Of a stretch of DNA of 64,000 nucleotides, positions 9,597-18,216 are shown piece by piece (the stretch's first letter is position 1; each line of letters starts with the position of its first letter). Where the stretch lies: positions 3,470,501 to 3,534,500 of the forward strand of contig NZ_CP098023.1 of assembly GCF_030440425.1 (NCBI RefSeq). Reading direction: 5' to 3'. The notes under the pieces were generated by a model. It had not been told where the DNA came from. It ran no database searches and worked only from the letters and a program-made list of their open reading frames with translations. This DNA is from Microbulbifer sp. MI-G. GTDB lineage: Bacteria > Pseudomonadota > Gammaproteobacteria > Pseudomonadales > Cellvibrionaceae. Position numbers and translations under genes: made by a program.

Positions 9597-9755
9597 ATGA
9601 GGAAAGATTATCTGCGCATTATGTCCTCCGCCAATCGGGAGCAGGTCACGCAGGGTGATCAATTCACCATTAAAGGTGGCGACATAGCCACGCTCACCGC
9701 TAAGCAAACAGTGCTCATTGAATTGAAAGCTAAAAAAAATAAGGTTATTTTATGA
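9597..9755 (+). CDS. Unrecognised 52-codon frame between ectB and ectC (possible remnant)
   Basis: An ATG at 9597 opens 52 codons ending in an ATGA overlap with the ectC start at 9752. There is no ribosome site at this ATG. The frame stays open back to the ectB stop, so it may be the tail of a vanished gene rather than a working one. The segment around [14 protein letters not shown] followed by a short beta strand and a Lys-rich tail loosely recalls the C-terminal end of pirin/bicupin proteins, but this is too short to assign. Most ectABC clusters have ectB and ectC close together, so this 266-base gap is unusual. Confidence 0.3.
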   Translation: MRKDYLRIMSSANREQVTQGDQFTIKGGDIATLTAKQTVLIELKAKKNKVIL

Positions 9756-10156
9756 TCGTTAGAAAATTATCAGAGGCCAATCAGTCCAGCCGAAGAGTTG
9801 TGTCTCCGGATGGCAATTGGGAAAGCACACGTCTTCTGCTGAAGGAAGATCAAATGGGTTTTTCCTTTCATATCACCACAATTTACCAGGGCGCTGATTT
9901 TCAGATGCACTACCAAAATCACCTGGAGTCAGTGTACTGCGTATCGGGGAAAGGCGAAGTGGAAACCCTCGCGGACGGGGAAAAATTTCCCATTGAGCCG
10001 GGCACCCTCTACATCTTGGACAAGCACGACAAACACGTATTACGGGCATTTGAAGAGATGACCATGGCCTGTGTATTTAACCCCCCGCTCAATGGCAAAG
10101 AGGTGCACAATGCAGAAGGCGCCTACGAACTGGACGCAGAAGCCATCGAGGAGTAG
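9752..10156 (+). CDS. ectC: Ectoine synthase
   Basis: EctC is a cupin that closes N-gamma-acetyl-diaminobutyrate to ectoine. The 134-residue length is typical. Visible hallmarks are the start [28 protein letters not shown], the metal-site region around [16 protein letters not shown] with conserved His and Glu/Tyr, and [19 protein letters not shown]. The end ([15 protein letters not shown]) is also family-typical. Its ATG overlaps the preceding small frame, and ectD starts 10 bases after the stop. Confidence 0.96.
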   Translation: MIVRKLSEANQSSRRVVSPDGNWESTRLLLKEDQMGFSFHITTIYQGADFQMHYQNHLESVYCVSGKGEVETLADGEKFPIEPGTLYILDKHDKHVLRAFEEMTMACVFNPPLNGKEVHNAEGAYELDAEAIEE

Positions 10157-10165
10157 GGCCAGTAT

Positions 10166-11116
10166 ATGAATGAAATTGTATTCGATCAATCACCGGAGAA
10201 TACATTGACAAACGAAACAGATGTGTATGCATCAAGAAATGGACAATCCTCCAAATTGGTAAAGAGACAAGACCCTACTGTCTACGCCGCTAAAGAAACG
10301 CGCCCTCCCATTGATCAGTCTCTTATCGACAGCTACGACAAACAGGGATTTGTTGTGTTAGATGACGTGTTCACCTCCGAGGAGGTGGACAGCTTTCAAC
10401 AAGAGCTGAAGCGCCTGAGAACAGATCCGGAGGTTAAAAAATCCGGAGAAGTCATCACCGAGCCAAGCAGCGATGACATCCGCTCGGTGTTTCGTGTACA
10501 CGAAAACAGCCCCCTCTTTAAAGTGCTTTCGACGGATACACGGCTAGTTGACCTAGCGCGTTTTCTATTGAGTGATGAGGTGTATATTCACCAGTCTCGG
10601 CTGAACTACAAACCAGGATTTCGGGGCAAGGAGTTCTACTGGCATTCAGATTTTGAAACCTGGCATGTAGAAGACGGGATGCCTCGCATGCGGGCTCTTA
10701 GCATGTCGATAACGCTGACGGAAAATTTTGAACACAATGGTCCGTTAATGCTAATTCCCGGCTCGCACAAGCAATATGTTGTGTGCGAAGGTGAAACGCC
10801 TGACAACCACTACCTGGCATCACTAAAAAAGCAAGAGTATGGCGTCCCTTCTGATGCCTGCCTGAAAACTTTAGCCACAGAGGGTGGTATTGTATCTGCC
10901 ACCAGCAAGCCTGGTAGCGTGATCGTCTTTGACTGCAATGTTATGCATGGATCTAACGGTAATATCACACCGTTTCCGAGATCAAATATTTTCTTCGTCT
11001 ATAACGCTATCGGCAACAAAGTGGTCAAACCATTTTGCAATCAGGCTCCTCGACCTGAACATATTTGTACGAGAGAAAACATCCGCTCCATACCCCGATC
11101 AAGCAGGCACAAATAA
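10166..11116 (+). CDS. ectD: Ectoine 5-hydroxylase
   Basis: EctD is a 2-oxoglutarate/Fe(II) dioxygenase that converts ectoine to 5-hydroxyectoine. The iron triad is visible: His and Asp of FYWHSDFETWHVEDGMPRMR and the distal His of VMHGSNGN. An arginine for 2-oxoglutarate follows in the PRSN segment. Length (316) is normal. The N-terminal 40 residues are low in conserved features. Presence of ectD in the operon indicates hydroxyectoine production. Confidence 0.95.
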   Translation: MNEIVFDQSPENTLTNETDVYASRNGQSSKLVKRQDPTVYAAKETRPPIDQSLIDSYDKQGFVVLDDVFTSEEVDSFQQELKRLRTDPEVKKSGEVITEPSSDDIRSVFRVHENSPLFKVLSTDTRLVDLARFLLSDEVYIHQSRLNYKPGFRGKEFYWHSDFETWHVEDGMPRMRALSMSITLTENFEHNGPLMLIPGSHKQYVVCEGETPDNHYLASLKKQEYGVPSDACLKTLATEGGIVSATSKPGSVIVFDCNVMHGSNGNITPFPRSNIFFVYNAIGNKVVKPFCNQAPRPEHICTRENIRSIPRSSRHK

Positions 11117-11141
11117 CGTGCTTGAACAGGATCGGCTTTAA

Positions 11142-11456
11142 CTTATAGCGCTGCTGGAACAACGAATCAGTGAATTACAAGAAAGATTGACTGGTACCCA
11201 CCCAGTCGCGGACAAGAAGCAGAACCAAGCGGGTGGCGCAGCCGCCAATCTCGATTTAACCATTAATGTGTCTATGAAGGAAAAAATTCTTTCAGAACAC
11301 AAGTTGGAGCTTGCACAGCTCACCAAAAATACCGCATGGCTCAAAACTGATGAGGCAGGCGTGTGCGTTCGCTGTGGCTGAGACATCCCAATCGGTGGTT
11401 TAGAAGCGGTTTTAACGACTCGACAGTGTGTGGTATGCGTCAGTACTAATGATTAG
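11142..11456 (+). pseudogene. DksA/TraR-type zinc-finger protein with an in-frame stop
   Basis: Translating across the TGA at 11379-11381 gives about 104 codons. They comprise a coiled coil (ALLEQRISELQERL), a long charged helix, then a four-cysteine finger: VCVRCG, the stop, DIPIGGLEAVLTTRQCVVC. This is the DksA/TraR finger (C-x2-C, IPIGRLEA, C-x2-C) with both Cys pairs kept. The finger is cut by one stop, and no good start with a ribosome site is seen at the 5' end. It lies between ectD and ask in the same direction. A sequencing error at the TGA cannot be excluded. Confidence 0.6.
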
Positions 11457-11477
11457 ATTAAGGCTTATATATAATTT

Positions 11478-12908
11478 ATGCATACGATTGAAAAGATTGG
11501 CGGTACATCGATGAACGATTACTTGTCGGTGAGAGACAATATCATTAGAAACGATAAAAAAGGGATTTACCGACGCGTGTTTGTGGTCTCTGCCTATGGT
11601 GACATTACAGATAAATTATTAGAGCACAAAAAAAGTGGTCAACCCGGTGTTTATGGATTATTCGCCAGCGGCATAGAAGATGAGAGTTGGTCAGAAAAGT
11701 TTGACGAATTGGGCACGGAGCTGCGCCGGATTAATCAAAGCTTATTTGGCGGAGGTGAATTACTTCAGCGAGCCAATGAATTTCTCAATGAAAGACTGGG
11801 TGATGCCAGGCAATGTTTACTGGATTTGCAGAGTCTTTGTCAGCATGGCCACTTTGAACTAAAAGCTCACCTGGGGACAGTCCGGGAAATGCTGGCCAGT
11901 ATCGGTGAAGCTCATAGCGCCTGGAATACAGTGCAGCTCTTGCAACGTGATGGCGTCAACGCCTGCTTTGTTGACCTGACAGGGTGGCGGGCCAGTTCGC
12001 ACATGCCGCTGGATGAGCGTATACAAACCGCCTTTGCCAACATTGATCTCGACACACAGCTGCCTATCGTTACCGGATACGCTCATAGTGACGCAGGCTT
12101 GATGACCTCATTTGATCGCGGCTACAGCGAAATGACCTTCAGTCGCTTGGCGGTGATTACACAGGCAAAAGAAGCCATTATCCATAAAGAATTCCACCTT
12201 AGCAGTGCCGACCCCAGACTGGTGGGCGAAGATAGTGCTGTCCCCATCGGCAGAACCAACTACGATGTCGCCGACCAATTGGCCAATCTGGGCATGGAAG
12301 CCATCCACCCCAAGGCCGCCAAAGGGTTACGTCAAAACAACATCCCGCTGCGCATCAAGAATACTTTTGAACCAGAACATACAGGCACACTTATTACCGG
12401 CGACTATGTAAGTGATTCCCCCTGCGTGGAGATTATTGCTGGCTGCAAAGGCATCTACGCCCTTGAACTGTTTGATCAGGATATGGCGGGCAGCATTCAT
12501 GATTATGACCAGGACGTATTAGCTATTATCAAGCGTTTCAAGGCCCATATTGTTTCCAAAGACATTAACGCCAACACTTTAACCCATTTTCTATCGACTA
12601 ATTTAAAAACGCTAAAGCGCATACAAGCCGCGTTAGAAGAACACTTCCCGGAAGCAGAACTTAATCAGCAAAAAGTGGCGATCGTATCCGCCATCGGCAG
12701 TGATATGCAGATACCCGGAATTTTGGCAAAAACCGTGCAAGCCGTTGCCAGTAATAATATTAGTGTACTGGCGGTGCATCAGTCGATGCGCCAGGTGGAT
12801 ATGCAATTCATTGTGAATGAATCCGACTATGTAGCAGCGATCAAAAGCCTGCATGCGGCACTCGTTGAAGTGCATGAACACGGGCGGGCGATATGTCTCG
12901 CCTCATAA
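11478..12908 (+). CDS. ask_ect: Ectoine-cluster aspartate kinase
   Basis: The protein is a 476-residue aspartokinase of the type linked to ectoine operons. It supplies aspartyl phosphate and escapes the feedback control of the housekeeping enzyme; that property is known for the family and not visible here. It starts HTIEKIGGTSMNDY (kinase KxGGTS motif). It carries the substrate region LPIVTGYAHSD and FDRGYSEMTFSRLAVI, and ends with two ACT-like domains, including VAIVSAIGSDMQIPGILAKT. It follows the zinc-finger pseudogene in the same direction as ectABCD. Confidence 0.93.
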   Translation: MHTIEKIGGTSMNDYLSVRDNIIRNDKKGIYRRVFVVSAYGDITDKLLEHKKSGQPGVYGLFASGIEDESWSEKFDELGTELRRINQSLFGGGELLQRANEFLNERLGDARQCLLDLQSLCQHGHFELKAHLGTVREMLASIGEAHSAWNTVQLLQRDGVNACFVDLTGWRASSHMPLDERIQTAFANIDLDTQLPIVTGYAHSDAGLMTSFDRGYSEMTFSRLAVITQAKEAIIHKEFHLSSADPRLVGEDSAVPIGRTNYDVADQLANLGMEAIHPKAAKGLRQNNIPLRIKNTFEPEHTGTLITGDYVSDSPCVEIIAGCKGIYALELFDQDMAGSIHDYDQDVLAIIKRFKAHIVSKDINANTLTHFLSTNLKTLKRIQAALEEHFPEAELNQQKVAIVSAIGSDMQIPGILAKTVQAVASNNISVLAVHQSMRQVDMQFIVNESDYVAAIKSLHAALVEVHEHGRAICLAS

Positions 12909-12917
12909 TTTGGATTA

Positions 12918-13348
12918 GTTCAGACCAAATCTGACACATTTCCTTGAAAAGAAAGGGTTTACCGGTTTTGATAAACCCTGAAACCAAAACCAAGAATAAA
13001 CCCCATGATTCAAACAATCACATCCTGAAACACAAGACCGGTCTGCTCAATCTGGCGGAAGAACTCGGCAATATCTCCAAGTCCTGCAAGATGCTCGGTG
13101 TTTTACGAGACACCTTCTATCATTATAAAAAAGCTAAGCGGTACAGGAAGACATCCTTTTCTAAAGGGAATGTAGTTCAAGCACCGCTTACCATCCTGGG
13201 CAATAATAATACAGAGCGGAACCGAGAATGGATGAGGATCTGGAAGCGATTTCAACGCCACCTGGATTCACTGCCTTCAAGGGCATTAGGCTTAGCGGCT
13301 AAACTCGTAGAGGATTTTCAGGAGCGTTTCTCAGCAGGGTTTTGGTAA
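12918..13348 (+). pseudogene. IS481-family transposase, N-terminal remnant
   Basis: The segment HKTGLLNLAEELGNISKSCK followed by MLGVLRDTFYHYKKA is the helix-turn-helix start of IS481-type transposases. Homology stops after about 35 residues; the rest of the frame to 13348 is unrelated sequence. The DDE domain is absent. The sequence GTTCAGACCAAATCTGACAC just after the ask stop looks like the terminal inverted repeat of such an element. It marks the boundary between the ectoine operon and the accessory region. Confidence 0.6.
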
Positions 13349-13370
13349 CTTTATCCTGAGAGAGTATAAA

Positions 13371-13434
13371 AACCCTAGCATGCCGTTTTGTGAATCGCAG
13401 GCTAAGAACCTGCTATTTGGCGGGTTTTTTGTGT
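13371..13434 (+). repeat. About 65-70 bp repeat, copy A (ends in a terminator hairpin)
   Basis: The segment from GTATAAAAACCCTAG to the T-run matches, in inverted orientation, the segment 16585-16655, with roughly 80% identity by eye. Shared blocks are CCCTAG, ATGCCGTTTT, GCAGG, TAAGAACC and GCTATTTGGCGGGTTTTT. The two copies flank 3.2 kb of AT-rich DNA. Confidence 0.7.
13407..13430 (+). terminator. Rho-independent terminator within repeat copy A
   Basis: AACCTGC pairs with GCGGGTT (one G-T pair) around a TATTTG loop, followed by TTTT. It would stop transcription coming from the ectoine operon and IS481 remnant. Confidence 0.65.
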
Positions 13435-13824
13435 TCATGGCTCGACTATTTGTTTATAAGTCACTGCCCTTATGGAAGAAATCTTTTGATGCTTTGCAAT
13501 AGCCAAGCGCTGGAACAGCTGGATTCTCTAAAATGATTTCCAGTTGAAGCACATAGTGGTACACCCTGATGCGTTTTGAACGCACGGGGTTTCCTCAAGA
13601 TTGGCTGGGGATTTCAGTAAAGTCGCTCTGGGAGGGGATAATTTAATGCCAACATATCACCATGATCAATATAGCTAGTCTGGCAGGCGGCGGATTTTTC
13701 TTTTCATTTTCATCTAAATTAAGGACGTCGACTTCTTTACTTTATGGCAAGGATTTTCAATACTGCTGACCAGGCGTGCCGATTATACATTTAAACATAG
13801 TGCTTTTTGTTAAGAGGCCATGAA
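13435..13824. other. AT-rich intergenic region
   Basis: No gene is recognisable. A hairpin with a perfect 6-bp core (TGCGTT/AACGCA, near 13570-13585) is present without a proper T-run. Base composition drops clearly relative to the flanking core genes. Confidence 0.35.
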
Positions 13825-14277
13825 ATGAGTACCTCATTGTACACTGCAGTCGCTGTTGCCATAGGGGTTGCCGTCTCTGTCCAACCACCAATTAACGCCG
13901 CTATGGCACGAATTCTTGACAGTCCTTTGTTGGCAGCATTAATTTCTCTCTTTATTAGTTTTGTGGTAACTGCTATTTTGTGGTTAACCTGGGATAAAGG
14001 AGCGGGCAATTTATCGCAAGTTAAAATGTTACCCTGGTGGGTTATTATTGGAGGTGTCGTTGGGGTAGTGTTTGTGGTGGGTAGTGTGATTGTTGCTCCG
14101 GTACTTGGTGTGGCCTTATTTATTGTTTGTGTTGTTGCAGGACAGATTCTTGGATCAACTTTAATTGATCAGGTTGGGGCATTTGGTCTTGTAGAAAGAC
14201 CCATAAATTTCATGAGGCTGGTTGGTATAGGATTAGTGTTTTTGGGAGCAGTCTGTGTGCAATATGGTAGTTCATAA
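13825..14277 (+). CDS. YdcZ/DMT-type small membrane transporter
   Basis: A 150-residue, very hydrophobic protein with four to five helices. It begins MSTSLYTAVAVAIGVAVSVQ, then PPINAAMAR, an arrangement typical of the YdcZ (DUF606) branch of the drug/metabolite transporter superfamily. The start ATG at 13825 was chosen over the upstream in-frame start because the first helix begins at once; GAGG lies about 10 bases upstream. The substrate is unknown. It is a lone intact gene in the decayed region. Confidence 0.75.
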   Translation: MSTSLYTAVAVAIGVAVSVQPPINAAMARILDSPLLAALISLFISFVVTAILWLTWDKGAGNLSQVKMLPWWVIIGGVVGVVFVVGSVIVAPVLGVALFIVCVVAGQILGSTLIDQVGAFGLVERPINFMRLVGIGLVFLGAVCVQYGSS

Positions 14278-14472
14278 AATTAAGAAAAATACGCTCAATA
14301 GAAATTCAATTAAGTTCGCCAAACTGCGATGTAGTAGAGGCTATTTATATCATTCTTTAGTTTGTCCAGCGTGGGATTTTGCTGTCTCTACTAGACATGA
14401 AGCCACCCAAACCGGCCACTGAGCCGGTCTCTTTGCGCCTGGATAAAGCCAATTCCCCTGTTCTTGGGCTTG

Positions 14473-14583
14473 TTAGCGCTCCCTGACTCTGATTAACCGG
14501 CGCAGCGTGTCATCCGAGAAGTGGTTCTTACCACAATAACGGCAGGACAACTCCCTTTCTGTGAAGTAATCGTTGTCATACAT
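14473..14583 (-). pseudogene. M15-type (phage endolysin) peptidase N-terminal fragment
   Basis: A 36-codon frame beginning MYDNDYFTERELSCRYCG and ending LIRVRER matches the start of Peptidase_M15_3 proteins (YFTxxEL, Cys pair, then a helix leading to VRE). A TAA truncates it before the catalytic His/Asp residues. It is a scrap of a prophage lysis gene. Confidence 0.45.
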
Positions 14584-15070
14584 TGGATCACCAGAAACGA
14601 AAAATCCCATACCAGGCGAGCCGGAAATTTATTTATACTGAAAATCTACAGAGCCAAAAATAATTATTAGGGAATTTAATTCAAGTTATATTTTTGCACA
14701 TGCAAAAAAATGATTTTTCTTGATACAGTAGATTCCACATAGAAATTAAGTTCACGCACCGATCTTACTTCACGATTAATTTTATGCCAAATTAGACAAG
14801 AAAATTGATCTCGGTCAAAAGCACGCTTACAAACATTGATATTTTTTCTCGGCAACTGCAACACTGCACTTACTCAAGAGGGAATAGCGTTTATTTAGTT
14901 AAATTTACGTGTACCGGCTCGCCTGTAGGGGCTAACTGTAAAATTACGAATAAAAAGCTACCCAATGAAAGAAAAATAGCTTTTTTGCATTGTATTAAAC
15001 TTCACAAAGACAAATATTTGTGACCTTATTGATCTATATTTAAGTGTATTAAACCCTAGAGAATATTATT
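14584..15070. other. AT-rich region without a recognised gene
   Basis: Two short frames of about 60-70 codons have no start signals and no family features. An A/T-rich stretch just before 15071 may hold the promoter for the interrupted secreted-protein gene. Confidence 0.35.
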
Positions 15071-15589
15071 ATGAAAGGCTTACTCACAACCTTATATGCC
15101 CTGCTGTTTTTCGCTGTTGCTCCAAACTCACTTGCCACTTCGTTAACCTTTGAAGTTCAGCCCGGAATATACTTAAGTGATGCTACGATTCTTGGGCTTA
15201 ATTTAAACTACTCTGGAAGTTGGATAGAGTATAGCTACGCCAATATACCTTTTACTGCCTAATCTATCGGCGATAGGGACAGCGGTAGAAATTTTTTGAT
15301 GTTCTTTAAAGAGGTTAATGGTCAAAGACGCTACATGACTGGTAACAGCATTAATAGTCAATTAAGGGCGCGCAGAGGGGAAGATCCAACTACGATTACA
15401 GAGCTGAGCACATTAGTGAATGATCCCAGGACATTTGTGATGCTTGAAGCGCGCTCCGGCGTTTATCTTAAAAATACAAGAACAGGTGGTTATATTGCAT
15501 TAGATTACTCAGAACCTGGCTCTGTTCCATATCCGGCAATTTTAGTCGGCAGAGAAGAGCAAGCATCAGCAATTCATTCAAGCCTATAA
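15071..15589 (+). pseudogene. Secreted protein interrupted by one in-frame stop
   Basis: The first frame (15071-15262) has a signal peptide (MKGLLTTLYALLFFAVAPNS, cleaved near LAT). It ends at TAA (15260-15262) after NIPFTA. The same frame continues without another stop to 15589, giving a combined length of about 172 residues. The second part includes TTITELSTLVNDPRTFVMLE and GVYLKNTRTGGYIALDYSEP, soluble beta-rich sequence. I do not recognise the family. Either the gene is broken by a nonsense mutation or two short proteins are made; the lack of a ribosome site before 15296/15299 favours the former. Confidence 0.55.
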
Positions 15590-15991
15590 AGCAGATGACA
15601 GCCTAGGATTGGGCTGGTTATTAATCGAACTCGCTCAACTCAAAATAGCAAAAAGTTGGTTACAACTTTGAGATATTTCAAGCGGGTTTCTCTTGCCTTA
15701 GAAGCCCGTTTGAGGCCCCTATAGTAGACAAAATACTAATAAGGAATCCCTCACAGATTCTCTTACTTTTATCTGACATACTTCCATCCTGTTTCATTGG
15801 AAAGCATCTGGGAATTGTATTCATAGCGGACAGTAAATTTGGACCAAAAAGGCGAATCACAACCATAAAAAAGCTCCACCAGGTTAACCAGACGGGGCTT
15901 TCAAAGAGGGGGTGTGGTCCCGCTGCGCATACTTCGCGACAGCTTAAATGTAAATAACACCCGAAGCTGATCTCACTAGAATACAATAAAC
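15590..15991. other. Intergenic region
   Basis: No gene is supported. A weak hairpin near 15682-15708 (CGGGTTTCT/AGAAGCCCG) could terminate the interrupted secreted-protein gene. A minus-strand 102-codon frame here lacks a ribosome site and looks like non-coding sequence. Confidence 0.35.
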
Positions 15992-16015
15992 GAAAAAGCC
16001 CGCACTGGGCGGGCT
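15992..16015 (-). terminator. Rho-independent terminator of the 16105-16464 gene
   Basis: On the minus strand AGCCCGC pairs with GCGGGCT around a 5-base loop and runs into CTTTTTCG. It lies about 90 bases after the stop of the secreted-protein gene. Confidence 0.75.
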
Positions 16016-16104
16016 AGGAATAGTTTGGCAGTAAAGCTATGTCTTCAGAGTCGTTAGAAAATTTCGGCCTATGAATGGCGATTGACACAGCATCTTGAGG
16101 ACCC

Positions 16105-16464
16105 TTATTTTGTAAGCCTAATATTTCGCACGACCTCTCCCCCTCCATAACATTCAGCTGTTAAATTACCATATACACTTATTGTTTTGTCAGACATGTA
16201 TGCAGCTAAAACCGTAGAATACTGCGCTTTACCTGCCTCACTATCTAAATAAATCAACCATTCCTCTTTTGCATTAGACTCGCATAAGCCACCTGTTTTA
16301 GTTCCATCAAGTGTAAAGGCAATTCTCTGAGATTCCACTCCGGCAACAGGAGTTGCATGATGAACGAGGATAGTTATAATCTTTCCAGTTTCGACCCCTT
16401 GATCAGCAAAAGCTGTATTCACATTCAAAAGCAGACCTGCGACTAAAGCATAAATTTTTTTCAT
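16105..16464 (-). CDS. Small secreted protein of unknown function
   Basis: The protein has 119 residues. It has a clear signal peptide (MKKIYALVAGLLLNVNTAFA, then DQGVE), good evidence for export to the periplasm. The mature part of about 99 residues has two cysteines (GLCES and AECYGG) that could form a disulfide. A ribosome site (AAGGA) lies 6-8 bases before the ATG, and a terminator follows. The family is not recognised. It is one of few intact genes here. Confidence 0.65.
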   Translation of the reverse strand: MKKIYALVAGLLLNVNTAFADQGVETGKIITILVHHATPVAGVESQRIAFTLDGTKTGGLCESNAKEEWLIYLDSEAGKAQYSTVLAAYMSDKTISVYGNLTAECYGGGEVVRNIRLTK

Positions 16465-16584
16465 ACATCCTTCTCTTAAGTAAACCTTAAAAATAAATCA
16501 ATATTTTGCACACTTTTTATAAATTAAATTATTTTAAACAACCTATTCTAGGTTTCGTAGGGCACATACCAGAGTTACAGACAA

Positions 16585-16655
16585 GAAAAACCCGCCAAAT
16601 AGCGGGTTCTTATCCTGCAATGCGCAAAAACGGCATTCTAGGGCTTTATACCATT
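16585..16655 (-). repeat. About 65-70 bp repeat, copy B, inverted relative to copy A
   Basis: Read on the minus strand it runs GTATAAAGCCCTAG, ATGCCGTTTTT, TTGCAGGATAAG, then the hairpin AACCCGC-TATTTG-GCGGGTT and TTTTTC. The hairpin (about 16588-16607) is a good minus-strand terminator for the membrane-protein gene that starts at 17249. Confidence 0.7.
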
Positions 16656-16796
16656 GTGACACACAGAAAGTCAAGGGTTTTTAACCCGCTGAATTTGTTG
16701 ATATTTTTCGAAAATCTTCAGCGACCGAAATCATTCATACCGAGGTCGGTCGATCATTTGATTCCAAATCCAGGCCCCACCTGCTGCTTCGGGTGG

Positions 16797-17249
16797 TTAT
16801 ATGCCGGTGCCCGCAGTTCGTAGCCAACGATAGAAAGATGTAATGAATTTACCCCCTAAAATCAAAGCCAACGAAATTACAAACACGGCAACGTTACCGA
16901 AATCTATAGACCGCGTGGTGGATATCTCGCTAATAACAATCCCTATGGACCTCAATGCCCAATAAACGCCTATAAGAAAGGTGCCAGCAACTACGACTCC
17001 GCGTTCAGAAATAGCTGCATCGTTTTCATCAGAATTGATTATCTTTTGAGCTATCTTGGGTGCCAATACCCAAAGAACAATTCCAATCAGAATAGGGGCA
17101 AGCAAAAAAACAACAAATGGTGCAATAGGCAAAGACTCTTCCCTTTCCCAAAACTCTGGAAGAAAAAATAATGGTGAGGCATTTCCTAGGTTTCGTAGAA
17201 TAAGATATGCGGCAAGGATTTTTATCAATAACTCTGAAAATTGTTTCAT
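16797..17249 (-). CDS. Four-helix membrane protein, unknown function
   Basis: Starting at ATG 17249 (weak AGGTG upstream) gives a 150-residue protein. Its four hydrophobic helices lie around LLIKILAAYLILRNL, APFVVFLLAPILIGIVLWVLA, VVVAGTFLIGVYWALRSIGI and VAVFVISLALILGGKFI. An acidic loop (INSDENDAAISE) separates helices 2 and 3. A longer frame to 17456 exists, but its first 69 residues read through an IS5 remnant on the other strand, so the shorter start was chosen. I do not recognise a family. Confidence 0.6.
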   Translation of the reverse strand: MKQFSELLIKILAAYLILRNLGNASPLFFLPEFWEREESLPIAPFVVFLLAPILIGIVLWVLAPKIAQKIINSDENDAAISERGVVVAGTFLIGVYWALRSIGIVISEISTTRSIDFGNVAVFVISLALILGGKFITSFYRWLRTAGTGI

Positions 17250-17331
17250 AGATTTAACACCTAAGGAATCTCTGAGAAACTGCTCCAGTCTGGCATAATT
17301 TACCACGTTTCCAACATACACAGATTCAATC

Positions 17332-17509
17332 ATGAGCCAACTGACGTTCGCCGAAGTCGAATACACCATCAAGAAACGCAAAACACGGCGCGAGCTATTC
17401 CTGGAAAAACTAAATGAGTGATTGCCGTGGAGGCAATTGGAGTCATCCGTAGCCAAGTATTATGCCCGTGGCGGCATGGGCCGGCCACCCTATCCACTGT
17501 CCGCTATTT
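17332..17509 (+). pseudogene. IS5-family transposase N-terminal remnant with internal stop
   Basis: The frame starts MSQLTFAEVEYTIKKRKTRR, then ELFLEKLNE, a TGA at 17419-17421, then LPWRQLE, YYARGGMGRPPYPLSAIF. This is the start of IS5-group transposases (MSQ-x-TF, KRKxTRRExFL, LPW, GRPPYPL). Similarity stops near 17509, and the catalytic core is missing. Confidence 0.65.
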
Positions 17510-17641
17510 TTCAAAAACCACTATTTTTATATTTTTGTATCCGACTATCCCGCACTATCTCAACTAATGGTAAAAGTACACGTCCTGGCAGTGGATCTAG
17601 CAGTCTCTGCAACCGCACCCAAACCTTTCTCCAGTACTTGT

Positions 17642-17944
17642 TCATTGGGCTTTATCGCACCGCAATAACTGCCGGGCCTGCCGAAGGTCAATACTACGAC
17701 CATTCATATCACGCAGAGTACAGGAGTGAATACAAAATATAGCCAGCTGTCCAACCTTTAAAGGATCATGTGGCTCATCCCAGGTGTTAAAACACTTCAT
17801 TGTGTAGTTGAGGAGGCAGGCTCTCTCACGATACCGGTAAGCCGGTGGTCCATAGGCGGCCATGCCCCAGCAGTAGGCCAGCTTGTCTGTTTTACGCAGC
17901 CGCGCTATTGCATCCTGTATCAGCCCCTTTTCACAGGCATCCAT
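17642..17944 (-). CDS. Phage-like hypothetical protein
   Basis: A 100-residue soluble protein whose ATG overlaps the stop of the upstream gene (TAATG), so the two are translationally coupled. Sequence such as CWGMAAYGPPAYRYRERA and GQLAIFCIHSCTLRDMNGR looks protein-like, but I cannot name the family. A late phage regulator of the Q antiterminator type is one possibility. The end LLRCDKAQ meets a TGA near the IS5 remnant, so the C-terminus may be truncated. Confidence 0.4.
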   Translation of the reverse strand: MDACEKGLIQDAIARLRKTDKLAYCWGMAAYGPPAYRYRERACLLNYTMKCFNTWDEPHDPLKVGQLAIFCIHSCTLRDMNGRSIDLRQARQLLRCDKAQ

Positions 17945-18168
17945 TATACGACCGTTACACCCCTCCCTTCCCTGGTTTCAACGGTATGAACGATCTGTGC
18001 AGGCATTCTGACGGTTATTTTGCCATTTTCATCCCGAAGTTCATCGATATAGTGCCTGAGGCCCTGGCGAGATAGCTTCTGATTACCCTGGATCGCTGCA
18101 TAATCAGATTGCTGAGTAAAGCTATCGAATGCGTCATGCCAGGCTTGGCGGGCAGAAAGAAATTTCAT
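17944..18168 (-). CDS. Small phage-like hypothetical protein
   Basis: The protein has 74 residues, mostly helical and charged, including RQAWHDAFDSFTQQSDYAA and LRDENGKITVRMPAQI. It is coupled to the next gene by a one-base stop/start overlap and lies downstream of a replication-protein pseudogene on the same strand, as in phage early operons. The family is not recognised. Confidence 0.4.
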   Translation of the reverse strand: MKFLSARQAWHDAFDSFTQQSDYAAIQGNQKLSRQGLRHYIDELRDENGKITVRMPAQIVHTVETREGRGVTVV

Positions 18169-18216
18169 TGCTTAGCCATAAATATCTAGTTGAACACTTT
18201 TCGATAGTTCGCATAC

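Noticed and set aside
11379..11381. TGA as selenocysteine in the zinc-finger frame
   Set aside because: No selenocysteine-type hairpin is seen right after the TGA, the position is not redox-active in DksA/TraR proteins, and other genes nearby carry ordinary nonsense mutations.
15678..15986. 102-codon minus-strand ORF
   Set aside because: No ribosome site, no domain-like sequence, and it overlaps a candidate terminator hairpin of the neighbouring gene.
16506..16823. 105-codon plus-strand ORF
   Set aside because: It reads through the inverted repeat copy B and its terminator and has no start signal.
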